NCBI GenBank assembly: GCA_016285145.1
Contig: JAEEQE010000003.1
Location: 64,412 to 128,411, forward strand
Reading direction: 5' to 3'
DNA: 64,000 nucleotides
Origin: Bacteroidales bacterium
GTDB lineage: Bacteria > Bacteroidota > Bacteroidia > Bacteroidales > WCHB1-69
In this document: in pieces, positions 16,536 through 25,099 of the stretch
Layout: each line of letters opens with the position of its first letter
Position numbering within the stretch: position 1 is the first letter of the stretch
Notes under the pieces: generated by a model
Seen by the model: the letters and a program-made list of their open reading frames with translations, nothing else
What the model was told of the DNA's origin: nothing
Database searches by the model: none
Program-made: the position numbers and the translations under genes

Positions 16536-17873
16536 ATGGCAACAGTTGGGAAACATTACGTGACAGGATTTCTGATTTTGTGTTGTATCCTGATAATGGG
16601 ATTCCATCCTGTCAGTGCGCAGGACTCCCTCCGCATCAATCTGGACAAGGCCATAGAGATTGCGCTGTCGGAAGCGCCCACCATGCGCATGGCGGACCGC
16701 GACGTGCAGGTCAAGCAATGGTACAAGAAAGAGCAGATCGCCGCCCTTTTCCCCGATGTGTCAATAGCGGCCAACTACAACCGGACACTTCTCAAACAGA
16801 CGATGTCCATGGACATGGGCGGCCAAACGATGAACATCAAAGTGGGGCGCGACAACACCTACTCCGTCGGGGCGAACCTGAGCCTGCCGATCATCGCACC
16901 GGCATTATGGTCCAATCTGAAGCTCTCCTCCATGGATATTGAAATGGCCTTGGAAGCCGCGCGTTCATCCAAGCTGGAACTTGTCAACCAGGTGAAGCAG
17001 GCCTATTTCATGTACCTGTTGGCCAAACAATCCTATGACGTGCTGCAACAGAGCTACGCCACAATGGAAGCCAGCAACCAGTTGGTCACCAACACGTACA
17101 ACCAGGGGTTGGTTTCCGAATTTGAAAAGTTGCGTTCCGACGTGGCTTTGCAAAACCAGAAGCCCGCCGTCAATTCGGCAGCCAAGGCTGTACGCTTGGC
17201 CAATATGCGACTCAAAGTGCTGTTAGGCATGGACATCAACGAACCGGTGGTTTTCGAAGGGGAACTCTCTGATTACGAAGAGAGTGTGTTGAATGCCACC
17301 ATGCCTGACGAGAAGGACATCCAACTCGCCTACAACTCGGCCTTGCGCCAGTTGGACCTCGGCATCCAGGAGTTGGAGCAATCCAAGAAAATCATCATCG
17401 GCTCCACCTGCCCCATGTTGGCCTTGGCCGGCAGCTTCCAGTATTCCGGCATGGGCGACGACGGCCAGAAATTCACCAACTACCCCTACTCTTACGTGGC
17501 CCTGTCGCTGCAGGTGCCCATCATCTCCTGGGTTTCCACCTCCTACAAACTCAAACAGGCCAACCTGAACATCGACAACATGAAAGACCAGCGGTTAGAC
17601 GTGGAGCGCAACCTGCGCATCGGCGTGCAGAGCTACCTGAACGACATGCAGCAGGCCATGGACGACCTTGCCGCCAACCGCGAAACGAAGAACCAGGCAC
17701 AGAAAGCCTACGACATCGCCAAGAAACAGTACGAGCTGGGCATGAACACCTGGCTGGACCTCAACAACGCGGAGCTGACTCTCACCAACACGCAGCTCAC
17801 CTACTGCCAGTCGCTGTACAACTACATCACGGCCAAGGCGAATCTGGATGCCACGTTGGGTATCGGCCAGTAA
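16536..17873 (+). CDS. TolC-family outer membrane efflux protein
   Basis: 445 residues with a signal peptide ending near VSAQ. Two OEP-type repeats are evident: a first half with LDKAIEIALSEAPTMRMADRDV and a second with DEKDIQLAYNSALRQLDLGIQELEQSKK, followed by long helices and ELGMNTWLDLNNAELTLTNTQLTYCQSLYNYI. It forms the outer-membrane channel of a tripartite pump. The adaptor follows 41 bp downstream and the RND pump after that, a standard complete tripartite set. Confidence 0.93.
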   Translation: MATVGKHYVTGFLILCCILIMGFHPVSAQDSLRINLDKAIEIALSEAPTMRMADRDVQVKQWYKKEQIAALFPDVSIAANYNRTLLKQTMSMDMGGQTMNIKVGRDNTYSVGANLSLPIIAPALWSNLKLSSMDIEMALEAARSSKLELVNQVKQAYFMYLLAKQSYDVLQQSYATMEASNQLVTNTYNQGLVSEFEKLRSDVALQNQKPAVNSAAKAVRLANMRLKVLLGMDINEPVVFEGELSDYEESVLNATMPDEKDIQLAYNSALRQLDLGIQELEQSKKIIIGSTCPMLALAGSFQYSGMGDDGQKFTNYPYSYVALSLQVPIISWVSTSYKLKQANLNIDNMKDQRLDVERNLRIGVQSYLNDMQQAMDDLAANRETKNQAQKAYDIAKKQYELGMNTWLDLNNAELTLTNTQLTYCQSLYNYITAKANLDATLGIGQ

Positions 17874-17914
17874 TTTTTTTACACGAATAAAATCTACCTA
17901 TAATTATATATAGT

Positions 17915-18934
17915 ATGAAGAAAACGATAAAGATCATGGCCCTGACAGCCCTCGTGGTGATAGGGTTTGCCGGCTGCAAAGACAAGAACAAAGACGCGGC
18001 CATCAGCAATCAGAAGATAACCATCCGCACGCAACAGGTATCCGCGCAGGATGTGGAACAGGTTTACGAATACACGGCCACCGTGGAGGCGGAAGCCGTG
18101 AACAACATCGCCCCTCTGACCGGCGGACGCATCGACAAGATCTACGTGGAGGTGGGCGACCGCGTGAGCAAAGGCAAGGTCCTTGTGCAGATGAACGAGA
18201 ACAGTCTCAAACAGTCGAAGGCACAACTCGACAACCTCAAAACGAGTTTCAACCGCATCGACGAGCTCTACAAGGTGGGAGGCTGTTCGAAGTCGGACTG
18301 GGATGCCATGAAGACGCAGCTTGACGTGGCCCAGACCACTTACGACAACCTATTGGAAAACACCCGTCTGATCAGCCCCATCAACGGCGTGGTTTCGGCC
18401 CGCAACTACGACAGTGGAGACCTTTACGGCGGACTGCCGGTGGTCACCATCCAGCAAATCAACCCCGTGAAGATGAAAATCAACCTTTCGGAATCCCTGT
18501 TCCAGAAGGTGAAGGTCGGGATGCCTGTTTCGGTCAAGGTGGATGCCTACGGCGACGAGGAGTTCAAGGGTCGTATCAGCCTCATCTACCCGACCATCGA
18601 CGGTGCCACGCACACATTCCCCGTGGAAGTGCAGTTGCCCAACGCCAACAGCCGCGTGCGTCCGGGCATGTATGCCCGAGTGACGGTGAACTTCGGCACC
18701 TCGCACCACGTGGTCGTCCCCGATGAGGCCATCTTCCGCCAGCAAGGCTCCGGAAACCGCTACGTCTATGTCTATAAAAACGGCAAGGTGTCCTTCAACC
18801 AGGTGGAAATCGGACGCCATATAGACAATTCCTACGAACTGCTCTCCGGCAACGTGCAGGACGGCGACATGGTGGCCACCACCGGCCTCGCACGCCTGAA
18901 AGACGGTCTGGAGGTGAATGTGGAGAACAAATAA
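17915..18934 (+). CDS. RND efflux periplasmic adaptor (MFP), lipoprotein
   Basis: 339 residues with a lipobox (VVIGFAGCKDK, Cys at about 24), so it is probably inner-membrane anchored. A lipoyl/barrel-sandwich segment (TATVEAEAVNNIAPLTGGRIDKIYVEVGDRVSKGKVLVQM) is followed by a short coiled-coil hairpin, the second lipoyl half (TRLISPINGVVSARNYDSGDLYGG), a beta-barrel and a membrane-proximal domain. The helical hairpin is short, as in many Bacteroidota adaptors. It bridges the TolC-like channel and the RND pump. Confidence 0.93.
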   Translation: MKKTIKIMALTALVVIGFAGCKDKNKDAAISNQKITIRTQQVSAQDVEQVYEYTATVEAEAVNNIAPLTGGRIDKIYVEVGDRVSKGKVLVQMNENSLKQSKAQLDNLKTSFNRIDELYKVGGCSKSDWDAMKTQLDVAQTTYDNLLENTRLISPINGVVSARNYDSGDLYGGLPVVTIQQINPVKMKINLSESLFQKVKVGMPVSVKVDAYGDEEFKGRISLIYPTIDGATHTFPVEVQLPNANSRVRPGMYARVTVNFGTSHHVVVPDEAIFRQQGSGNRYVYVYKNGKVSFNQVEIGRHIDNSYELLSGNVQDGDMVATTGLARLKDGLEVNVENK

Positions 18935-19070
18935 CAATTAACAATTAATAATTAACAATTAATAATTAATAGTTGATAATTGAGGGGGGACACCTATTTT
19001 CAACACCTAAAGTTCATAGTCATAGTTCATTGTTCAAAGCCCTAACACCCAACAGCAAACAACTAGAAAT
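18935..19070. repeat. AT-rich short direct repeats between adaptor and pump genes
   Basis: Alternating AACAATTAA and TAATAATTAA units occupy about 18934-18985 (AACAATTAACAATTAATAAT and similar). A GTTCATAGTCATAGTTCATT repeat follows. No gene or terminator is seen, so the operon is probably transcribed through. Similar units occur inside the C-terminal coding regions of the giant proteins. Confidence 0.6.
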
Positions 19071-22000
19071 ATGAGTTTATATCAGAAATCAGTTGAGAGA
19101 CCCATCATGACGGGGTTGATATACATCGCCGTCATCATCATCGGCATCTTTTCCATGACCAGGCTGCCGGTGGACCTGTTCCCGCACATGGATGGCAACA
19201 CCATCATGGTGCTGACCGTTTATGGCGGTGCCAGCGCAGAGGACATCGAGGACAACGTGTCCAAGCCAATTGAGAATGTGCTGAACACATTGAGCGACTT
19301 GAAGCACATCACATCCAACTCCAAGGAGAACTATTCCATCGTATATTTGGAATTTGAATATGGTGTGGATATCGACCAGAAGACCAACGACGTGCGCGAC
19401 AAGCTGGACATGGTGAAGTCGGCGCTACCCGACGGAGCCAACGCGCCCTATCTGTTCAAATTCAGCGCCGACGACATGCCTATCATGATGCTGTCGGTGC
19501 AGTCGGACCAGAGCACGCAAGCGTTGTACAAGATTCTGGACGACAAGGTTGCCTCACCCTTGAGCCGTGTCAGCGGCGTGGGTGCCGTATCCATCGCCGG
19601 CGCCCCCCAACGTGAGATCCAGGTCTATTGCGACCCCTACAAGCTGGAAAGCTACAACCTCACAATTGAAACCATCGCGCAAGTTTTGGGTGCGGAGAAC
19701 CGCAATGTTTCCCTCGGCATCATGGATGTGGGCTCCAAGACTTATTCCATGCGTGTGGACGGCGAGTTCAACAGTGCCGATGAAATGGAAGATATCGTGG
19801 TCGGCAGCTTCAACAACAAGAACATCTTCCTGAAGGATGTCGCCACCGTCAAGGACACACTGCAGGAACGCATGCAGGAATCCTACACCGACGGCCAGCG
19901 TGGTGCCATGGTCATCATCCAGAAGCAGACCGGTGCCAACACCGTGAAAATCTGCAAGAAGGTGTTGGAACAGTTGCCAAGCATCAAACACTCTCTACCT
20001 GCGGATGTACAGTTGAACGTCTTGGTGGACAACTCCGACAACATCACCAACACCATCGACAGTTTGGAGGAGACCATCCTCATCATCCTGCTGCTGGTGG
20101 TCATTGTGGTGCTCTTCTTCCTGGGTCGCTGGCGGGCCACCCTGATCATCGCCATTGTGGTGCCCGTCTCCCTGATTGCGGCCTTCATATACCTGTTGGC
20201 CACAGGCAACACCCTGAACATCATATCCCTATCCTCCATTTCCATTGCCATCGGCATGGTGGTCGATGACTCCATCGTGGTGTTGGAGAACATCACCACG
20301 CATATTGAACGCGGGTCGAAGCCCAAGGCGGCGGCTGTGTTCGCCACCAGTGAGGTCTCGCTCTCCATCATCGCCTCCACCCTTGTCATTATCGCCGTGT
20401 TCCTGCCCCTGACCTTCCTCACCGGCATGGCCGGCGTGCTCTTCAAATCCTTGGGCTGGATTGTCACCATCGTGATTGCCGTCTCCTTGGCGGCGGCCAT
20501 GTCGCTGACGCCGATGCTCTGTTCTCTTCTGTTGAAGAAAAACCCGAAAAAAAGCAAATGGTTCAACGCCATCTACACACCCATTGAAAACTTCCTTAAC
20601 CGTCTGGACAACTGGTACGCCCATCTGCTGCGCTGGTGCGTCAACCACCGCAAGACCGTCGTGCTGATTGCCTTCGCCGTGTTCGGCGCCAGCCTCTCGC
20701 TGCTGACAGTCATCCCCACCGAGTTCTTCCCCACGCAGGACAACGCCCGACTAAGCGTCACCGTGAAACTGCCGCAGGGCACCCGTGTGGAGACCACCAA
20801 GGCCTTGGGAGACCGGATTGTAGAGGAGATTCGTGAAAAATACCCGGACGAGATCAAATCCATCAACTATTCCGTGGGTATGCCCGATGAGGACAACACC
20901 TGGAGCCTGATGCGCGACAACGGCACGCACCTGCTCTCATATAACATCCGCTTGGTGAAGAAGACCGAGCGTAAGAAGTTCATCACAGAGATCGCTGACG
21001 GTATCCGTGACATTTTGCGGCAACATATTGAAATCGTCTCCTCCACGGTCACCACCGGCCAAGGTAACATGGGTGGACAATCGACGGTGGACATCGAGTT
21101 GTACTGTTACGACTTCAACACCACCGACCAGTTTGCCGCCGACCTTGCCGCGCGCATGCGCAACGTGGAAGGCTGTTCCGAAGTGGTGATCAGCCGCGAT
21201 GAGTACACCCCCGAATTGGAAGTGATTTTCGACCGCCAAAAGCTGGCCGAAAACGGACTGAACTCCACCACGGCAGCCAGCTATGTGCGCAACCGTTTCA
21301 ATGGTTATACGGCCTCGCAGTTCCGTGAGGACGGTGACGAATACAACATCCGTGTGCGCTACGCCCCCGAATTCCGCGACGACGTGCATGCCATTGAGAA
21401 CATCCTGATGTACAACAACCGCGGCCAAGGCATCCGCGTGGGCGACGTAGGCCATGTGGAAGAGACCTTCACCCCGCCGACCATCGTGCGCAAGGACCGT
21501 GAGCGTATGGTCAAGGTGTCGTGCGTGGTGGCCAAAGGCGCGGCCTTGAGCGAGTTGGTGGCCTCCGCCCAGCATGAGCTGGACCAGATGGACATCCCCG
21601 CCACCCTGGACTATAAAATCGGTGGAACATGGGAAGACCAGCAGGATGCCTTCGGCGACATGTTCACCTTGATGGCTCTCATCGTCATGCTGGTCTATGT
21701 AGTCATGGCCGCCCAGTTCGAATCCTTCATCTACCCCTTCGTCATCATGTTCTCCATCCCGTTCGCCTTCACCGGTGTATTCATCGGTCTGGCCGTGACA
21801 CGCACCGCATTGGGCATCATGGCCCTCATCGGCGCGATGATGCTGATCGGCATTGTGGTCAAGAACGGCATCGTGCTGGTGGACTACACCAGCCTGTGTC
21901 GCGAGCGTGGCATGAGCATCAAGGATTCCGTGGTGGCCGGCGGACGCTCCCGTCTGCGTCCCATCCTGATGACCACCCTGACCACCGTGCTCGGCATGAT

Positions 22001-22208
22001 CCCGCTGGCCATTGACCGGGGCGAAGGTGCCGAAATGTGGAACTCCATGGGTATGGTCGTGGCCTGGGGTCTTACCGTATCCACACTTGTAACCCTGATT
22101 CTTATTCCCATTCTGTACAGCAAATTCGCTGAATGGTCCGAGAAAGGCCAAGCCCGTCGTCGCGCCCGCCGCGAACGCAACAAAGCCCTCGGCGTCAACG
22201 AAGTGTAA
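19071..22208 (+). CDS. RND-family efflux pump (AcrB/MexF-like)
   Basis: 1045 residues, normal for hydrophobe/amphiphile RND pumps. The first TM (MTGLIYIAVIIIGIFSMTRLPVDLFPHMDG) is followed by the porter domain. TM2-6 include NIISLSSISIAIGMVVDDSIVVLENI, with the paired aspartates of the proton relay. The second porter/TM half has FAFTGVFIGLAVTRTALGIMALIGAMMLIGIVVKNGIVLVDY. It uses the proton gradient to export substrates through the adaptor and TolC partner; the substrate cannot be told from sequence. A PG0541-like gene follows 90 bp downstream. Confidence 0.95.
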   Translation: MSLYQKSVERPIMTGLIYIAVIIIGIFSMTRLPVDLFPHMDGNTIMVLTVYGGASAEDIEDNVSKPIENVLNTLSDLKHITSNSKENYSIVYLEFEYGVDIDQKTNDVRDKLDMVKSALPDGANAPYLFKFSADDMPIMMLSVQSDQSTQALYKILDDKVASPLSRVSGVGAVSIAGAPQREIQVYCDPYKLESYNLTIETIAQVLGAENRNVSLGIMDVGSKTYSMRVDGEFNSADEMEDIVVGSFNNKNIFLKDVATVKDTLQERMQESYTDGQRGAMVIIQKQTGANTVKICKKVLEQLPSIKHSLPADVQLNVLVDNSDNITNTIDSLEETILIILLLVVIVVLFFLGRWRATLIIAIVVPVSLIAAFIYLLATGNTLNIISLSSISIAIGMVVDDSIVVLENITTHIERGSKPKAAAVFATSEVSLSIIASTLVIIAVFLPLTFLTGMAGVLFKSLGWIVTIVIAVSLAAAMSLTPMLCSLLLKKNPKKSKWFNAIYTPIENFLNRLDNWYAHLLRWCVNHRKTVVLIAFAVFGASLSLLTVIPTEFFPTQDNARLSVTVKLPQGTRVETTKALGDRIVEEIREKYPDEIKSINYSVGMPDEDNTWSLMRDNGTHLLSYNIRLVKKTERKKFITEIADGIRDILRQHIEIVSSTVTTGQGNMGGQSTVDIELYCYDFNTTDQFAADLAARMRNVEGCSEVVISRDEYTPELEVIFDRQKLAENGLNSTTAASYVRNRFNGYTASQFREDGDEYNIRVRYAPEFRDDVHAIENILMYNNRGQGIRVGDVGHVEETFTPPTIVRKDRERMVKVSCVVAKGAALSELVASAQHELDQMDIPATLDYKIGGTWEDQQDAFGDMFTLMALIVMLVYVVMAAQFESFIYPFVIMFSIPFAFTGVFIGLAVTRTALGIMALIGAMMLIGIVVKNGIVLVDYTSLCRERGMSIKDSVVAGGRSRLRPILMTTLTTVLGMIPLAIDRGEGAEMWNSMGMVVAWGLTVSTLVTLILIPILYSKFAEWSEKGQARRRARRERNKALGVNEV

Positions 22209-22228
22209 ATACAGCAATGCTCCTCCCC

Positions 22229-22259
22229 TGTACAGACGTCATATTATGGCGTCTGTACA
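22229..22259. repeat. Palindromic element downstream of the RND gene
   Basis: TGTACAGACG (22229-22238) and CGTCTGTACA (22250-22259) are perfect 10-bp arms around TCATATTATGG. On the minus strand the loop region reads GCCATAATATGACG, identical to the palindrome at 13356-13378, although the stem bases differ. There is no T run after it on the + strand, so it is not a canonical terminator. Confidence 0.75.
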
Positions 22260-22298
22260 AAAAGAAATCATAGCATAATCCACAAAAACACACATACA

Positions 22299-22604
22299 AT
22301 GAAAGCCGTTTTCATATCGCTATACCAAGCCTTCTACGATGAGGTGATGGAAATTTTGGACAAAAACGAGATCCGCGGGTTCACCTACTGGAACGAGGTG
22401 CAGGGCCGCGGCAGTGACGACGGGGAGCCGCACTACGGCACCCACGCCTGGCCGACACTGAACTCCGCCGTGCTGGCCTTCGTGCCGGACGAGAAAGTGC
22501 GGCCGCTGCTCCACGACATCCACGAGCTGGACCTCTCCGCCGAGCAGCAGGGCCTCCGCGCCTTCGTGCTCAATGCCGAGGAGGTGACGGACAAGGATTG
22601 CTAA
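22299..22604 (+). CDS. PG0541-like transporter-associated protein (PII-like fold)
   Basis: A 101-residue protein beginning MKAVFISLYQAFYDEVMEIL, with GFTYWNEVQGRGSDDGEPHYGTHAWP in the centre. The pattern matches the PG0541 family, small soluble proteins with PII-like character found directly after RND pump genes in Bacteroidota. Here it also follows a TolC/MFP/RND set. It is probably cytosolic and may modulate the pump; no function is proven by the sequence. Confidence 0.7.
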   Translation: MKAVFISLYQAFYDEVMEILDKNEIRGFTYWNEVQGRGSDDGEPHYGTHAWPTLNSAVLAFVPDEKVRPLLHDIHELDLSAEQQGLRAFVLNAEEVTDKDC

Positions 22605-22704
22605 AACCGCATCGCCACTGCACCATATTCCAAAATGAATCTAATATTTCTATTTCAATCAGAAATATTTTTAAAATATTCCCCTCGTAAATAGAACTTT
22701 TTTG

Positions 22705-22712
22705 TATCTTTG
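22705..22712 (+). promoter_or_regulatory. -7 box for the 381-aa secreted protein
   Basis: TATCTTTG only 17 bp ahead of the ATG at 22729. It excludes the longer TTG-initiated reading, which would start upstream of the box. Confidence 0.6.
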
Positions 22713-22728
22713 CTCCCAAAAAGAGACA

Positions 22729-23874
22729 ATGAGGGAGTTCTTTCTTATTATTGTGTTATTTTCGATAGGAGATGTGATCGCCCAGGAGTTGGAGCACCTG
22801 CGACCGATTCCCGTAACGGAAATCTCTTTGGTAACACGCGACACCTCGAGTTACAAGAACCCCATAGCCAAACAACTATGCTCCTATATCGACACAAGCA
22901 TCACGTTTTACGAATGTCGTAATGACAAGGGTACTGTCGGTTTTTTACTGGATTTCCACTACAACCGCCCTTTCCATGGTTATAAAGCGATTTGGGAACA
23001 TACATCCAACTCCTCGGAGGGCATCGCCATCCATGCAGGGCTGAAGGAGGTGCAGCGGGCTGAAATCCTGTTGGCCAATGAACTGGATCTTAAAGCCGAC
23101 TCTTCTCAAATTATTCGTCGCGCCCTCACGGCTCCCAGGTTTTATCAATACGCTCGTCAATATATCTTTTATGTGGAAGGAGACGGTGACACTTGTGCGA
23201 GCATCAACTTCGCCATTCCAGAAGAATTCGACTGTCTGAACAGCCGATATCTAATGGTTTGCGACGGCGGAGACGATTACTGGAATGCCGTGCTCAACCT
23301 GTCAAAAGGGCGAATTCTAAACTATTATGTCAACGGTCCGGAAATCAAAACAGTAATGGGGCGTAGCAAAGAGCCGCATGGATTAATCCGTAACTGCATT
23401 TTCAGAAATGGAACCCTGTATCGAGAAGAGGCCATAACATACGACCAGTTACCTAAAAAAGTGCAGACGAAGGTCGAGAACCCTCACGACACCACGAATG
23501 CTTACATTGAAGTGCATCATAAAGGCCAGTTATATTACTTGATTTTCAGCAATAGCATTCAAAAAGGATATCGAGATGATGGGACGTGGTTGTTCACGGG
23601 TGCGGAGGATTTGTTCTGCGGTGATCTTCCGGAAAATCAATGGCAAAAGGTGCCGCACATCAAGAAGATGCTGTCCTACATTCACGACGACATGTCCCGT
23701 CGCGGACGCGACTTCCAAAAATACGGGAAGCTTATCTCACTGGAAGTCGTGGACAAACACTACGTCATCCACATCTGGTATTATCCAGACATTGATTACT
23801 ACAAGATGTGGGCGGCCTACACCTTTGACCGCAAAGGCGATTTTGTTGGCATTGACATTGACGGATTTCATTGA
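22729..23874 (+). CDS. Secreted protein of unknown function
   Basis: A start at 22729 gives 381 residues with a signal peptide (MREFFLIIVLFSIGDVIAQ). The protein is rich in aromatic and charged residues and has no recognisable catalytic motif or sorting domain. The C-terminal part (YGKLISLEVVDKHYVIHIWYYPDIDYYKMWAAYTFDRKGDFVGIDIDGFH) looks like a compact beta domain. It is the first gene of the accessory patchwork; nothing nearby suggests a role. Confidence 0.7.
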   Translation: MREFFLIIVLFSIGDVIAQELEHLRPIPVTEISLVTRDTSSYKNPIAKQLCSYIDTSITFYECRNDKGTVGFLLDFHYNRPFHGYKAIWEHTSNSSEGIAIHAGLKEVQRAEILLANELDLKADSSQIIRRALTAPRFYQYARQYIFYVEGDGDTCASINFAIPEEFDCLNSRYLMVCDGGDDYWNAVLNLSKGRILNYYVNGPEIKTVMGRSKEPHGLIRNCIFRNGTLYREEAITYDQLPKKVQTKVENPHDTTNAYIEVHHKGQLYYLIFSNSIQKGYRDDGTWLFTGAEDLFCGDLPENQWQKVPHIKKMLSYIHDDMSRRGRDFQKYGKLISLEVVDKHYVIHIWYYPDIDYYKMWAAYTFDRKGDFVGIDIDGFH

Positions 23875-23937
23875 TTGTTGCATTTACGGAAAGCATGTAA
23901 ACTAAAAAAAACACTATACAGAATTCCAAAATTTCCA

Positions 23938-23945
23938 TATCTTTG
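23938..23945 (+). promoter_or_regulatory. -7 box for the DUF4160/DUF2442 pair
   Basis: TATCTTTG 20 bp upstream of the DUF4160 pseudogene start; it should also serve DUF2442. Confidence 0.6.
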
Positions 23946-23965
23946 CCGCACTAAAAACATCCATC

Positions 23966-24223
23966 ATGTCAGAAATTAGTAGATTCTATGGCATTATCAT
24001 CACCATGTATTTCCCAGATCATAACCCACCACATTTTCATGTCAGATAAAACGAATTTCGCGCTCTTATTGACATCGCCACAGGCAAAATGACTGGATCT
24101 ATGAGCAGAAGGGCTTTAGAATTTGTATATGAATGGATGGATTTGCACAAAGATGAGTTATGGGAAAACTGGAGACGAATGGAAAATGGCGAACCTTTGA
24201 AATCAATTAAACCCTTAGAGTAA
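23966..24223 (+). pseudogene. DUF4160 protein interrupted by a nonsense codon
   Basis: The frame reads MSEISRFYGIIITMYFPDHN...PPHFHVR, then TAA at 24047-24049, and continues in the same frame with NEFRALIDIATGKMTGSMSR to a stop at 24221-24223. In DUF4160 proteins the position after HFHVR is usually a tyrosine (HFHVxY), and TAT or TAC to TAA is a single change. The remaining frame is conserved in family style, so the mutation looks recent. DUF4160 genes are commonly paired with DUF2442, as here (the next ATG is 1 bp after the stop), possibly as toxin-antitoxin-like modules. Confidence 0.8.
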
Positions 24224-24224
24224 A

Positions 24225-24548
24225 ATGGAAGAAATCAATAATATTATATGGGTTGTCGCGGCAGAAGTGCTTGACAATTATACGCTGCGGCTGACTTTCA
24301 ACAACGGTAGTGTGAAAACCTTTGACTGCGAGCCTCTTATTCAACAGTTCCCTATTTTCAGCCCATTGCAGGACAAACAAAAATTCAACAACATCGCATT
24401 GGATGGTTGGACCGTGACTTGGGAGAACAATTCCATAGACATTGCCCCCGAATACCTTTACGAAAAAGGTGTTGCGGTGTATGAAGCGCGCGAAACAGCT
24501 GAGAGTTTTGTGGCGGAGGACAATGCTTCATATAATTCTGAAAAATAG
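24225..24548 (+). CDS. DUF2442 protein
   Basis: A 107-residue protein with the DUF2442 pattern: AEVLDNYTLRLTFNNGSVKTFDCEPLI, FNNIALDGWTVTWENNSIDIAPEYLYEKG. Family members are paired with DUF4160 and have been proposed to belong to toxin-antitoxin-like modules; the biochemical role is not established. Its partner directly upstream is interrupted. The C-terminal 20 residues extend beyond the usual domain. Confidence 0.8.
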   Translation: MEEINNIIWVVAAEVLDNYTLRLTFNNGSVKTFDCEPLIQQFPIFSPLQDKQKFNNIALDGWTVTWENNSIDIAPEYLYEKGVAVYEARETAESFVAEDNASYNSEK

Positions 24549-24565
24549 AACCTACAACACACCTT

Positions 24566-24979
24566 ATGAACATCGAAGAATTCCGGGAATTTAGCCTCTC
24601 GTTGGGCGAGGTGGAGGAGAAAATGCCCTTCGCGAAGATGCCCGGCGGAGACACCTTGTTAGTGTTTTACGTCAGCGGCCACACTTTTTGCTACTGTGAC
24701 CTCAATGACCTCAGTGTGGTGGTGAAGTGCCAGACAGAGCGCATCCCCGATCTGCTCGACACAGCCGAAGGCGTGGAGCCGCCCGACAGCCACTTCAGCA
24801 CCAAGTACTGGATCGGCATCAACCTGCAAACTATTAACACACAGCTACTAAAGGAACTGACGCAGAACTCGTATGAGATTGTGAAGGGGGAAGCTTTCAA
24901 AGAAGAGGAACACATTTTTGCCGCTATCGGCAATTATTTAGTATCTTTGTCGCAATTTTCGTTAGAATCTTGCCGATAG
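24566..24979 (+). CDS. MmcQ/YjbR family protein, copy 1, with aberrant C-terminus
   Basis: 137 residues. Residues 1-107 are almost identical to the copy at 25997-26347 and carry the MmcQ/YjbR pattern (MNIEEFREF, GEVEEKMPFAKMP, FYVSGHTFCYCDL, HFSTKYWIGINL, LLKELTQNSYEIVKG). The family has a CyaY-like fold and a poorly known role in DNA binding. After EIVKG this copy does not end in the usual basic tail. It continues for about 30 residues through a stretch containing TATCTTTG (24942-24949), a promoter-like box, so it probably lost its original end and now reads into former intergenic DNA. Confidence 0.8.
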   Translation: MNIEEFREFSLSLGEVEEKMPFAKMPGGDTLLVFYVSGHTFCYCDLNDLSVVVKCQTERIPDLLDTAEGVEPPDSHFSTKYWIGINLQTINTQLLKELTQNSYEIVKGEAFKEEEHIFAAIGNYLVSLSQFSLESCR

Positions 24980-25099
24980 TATGGAAGACCAATACAAGGC
25001 ATTGTTAGGGTATTTCAAAATCAAATATTAACTTTGAATCGGTCACATCAAAACCAATTTTGTAATTTTTCTATTTTTACCGATTGAATTCACATTCCT

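Noticed and set aside
24981..25031. 16-residue open frame MEDQYKALLGYFKIKY after a promoter-like box
   Set aside because: Too short to support as a gene; treated as a possible remnant and described under the MmcQ duplication.
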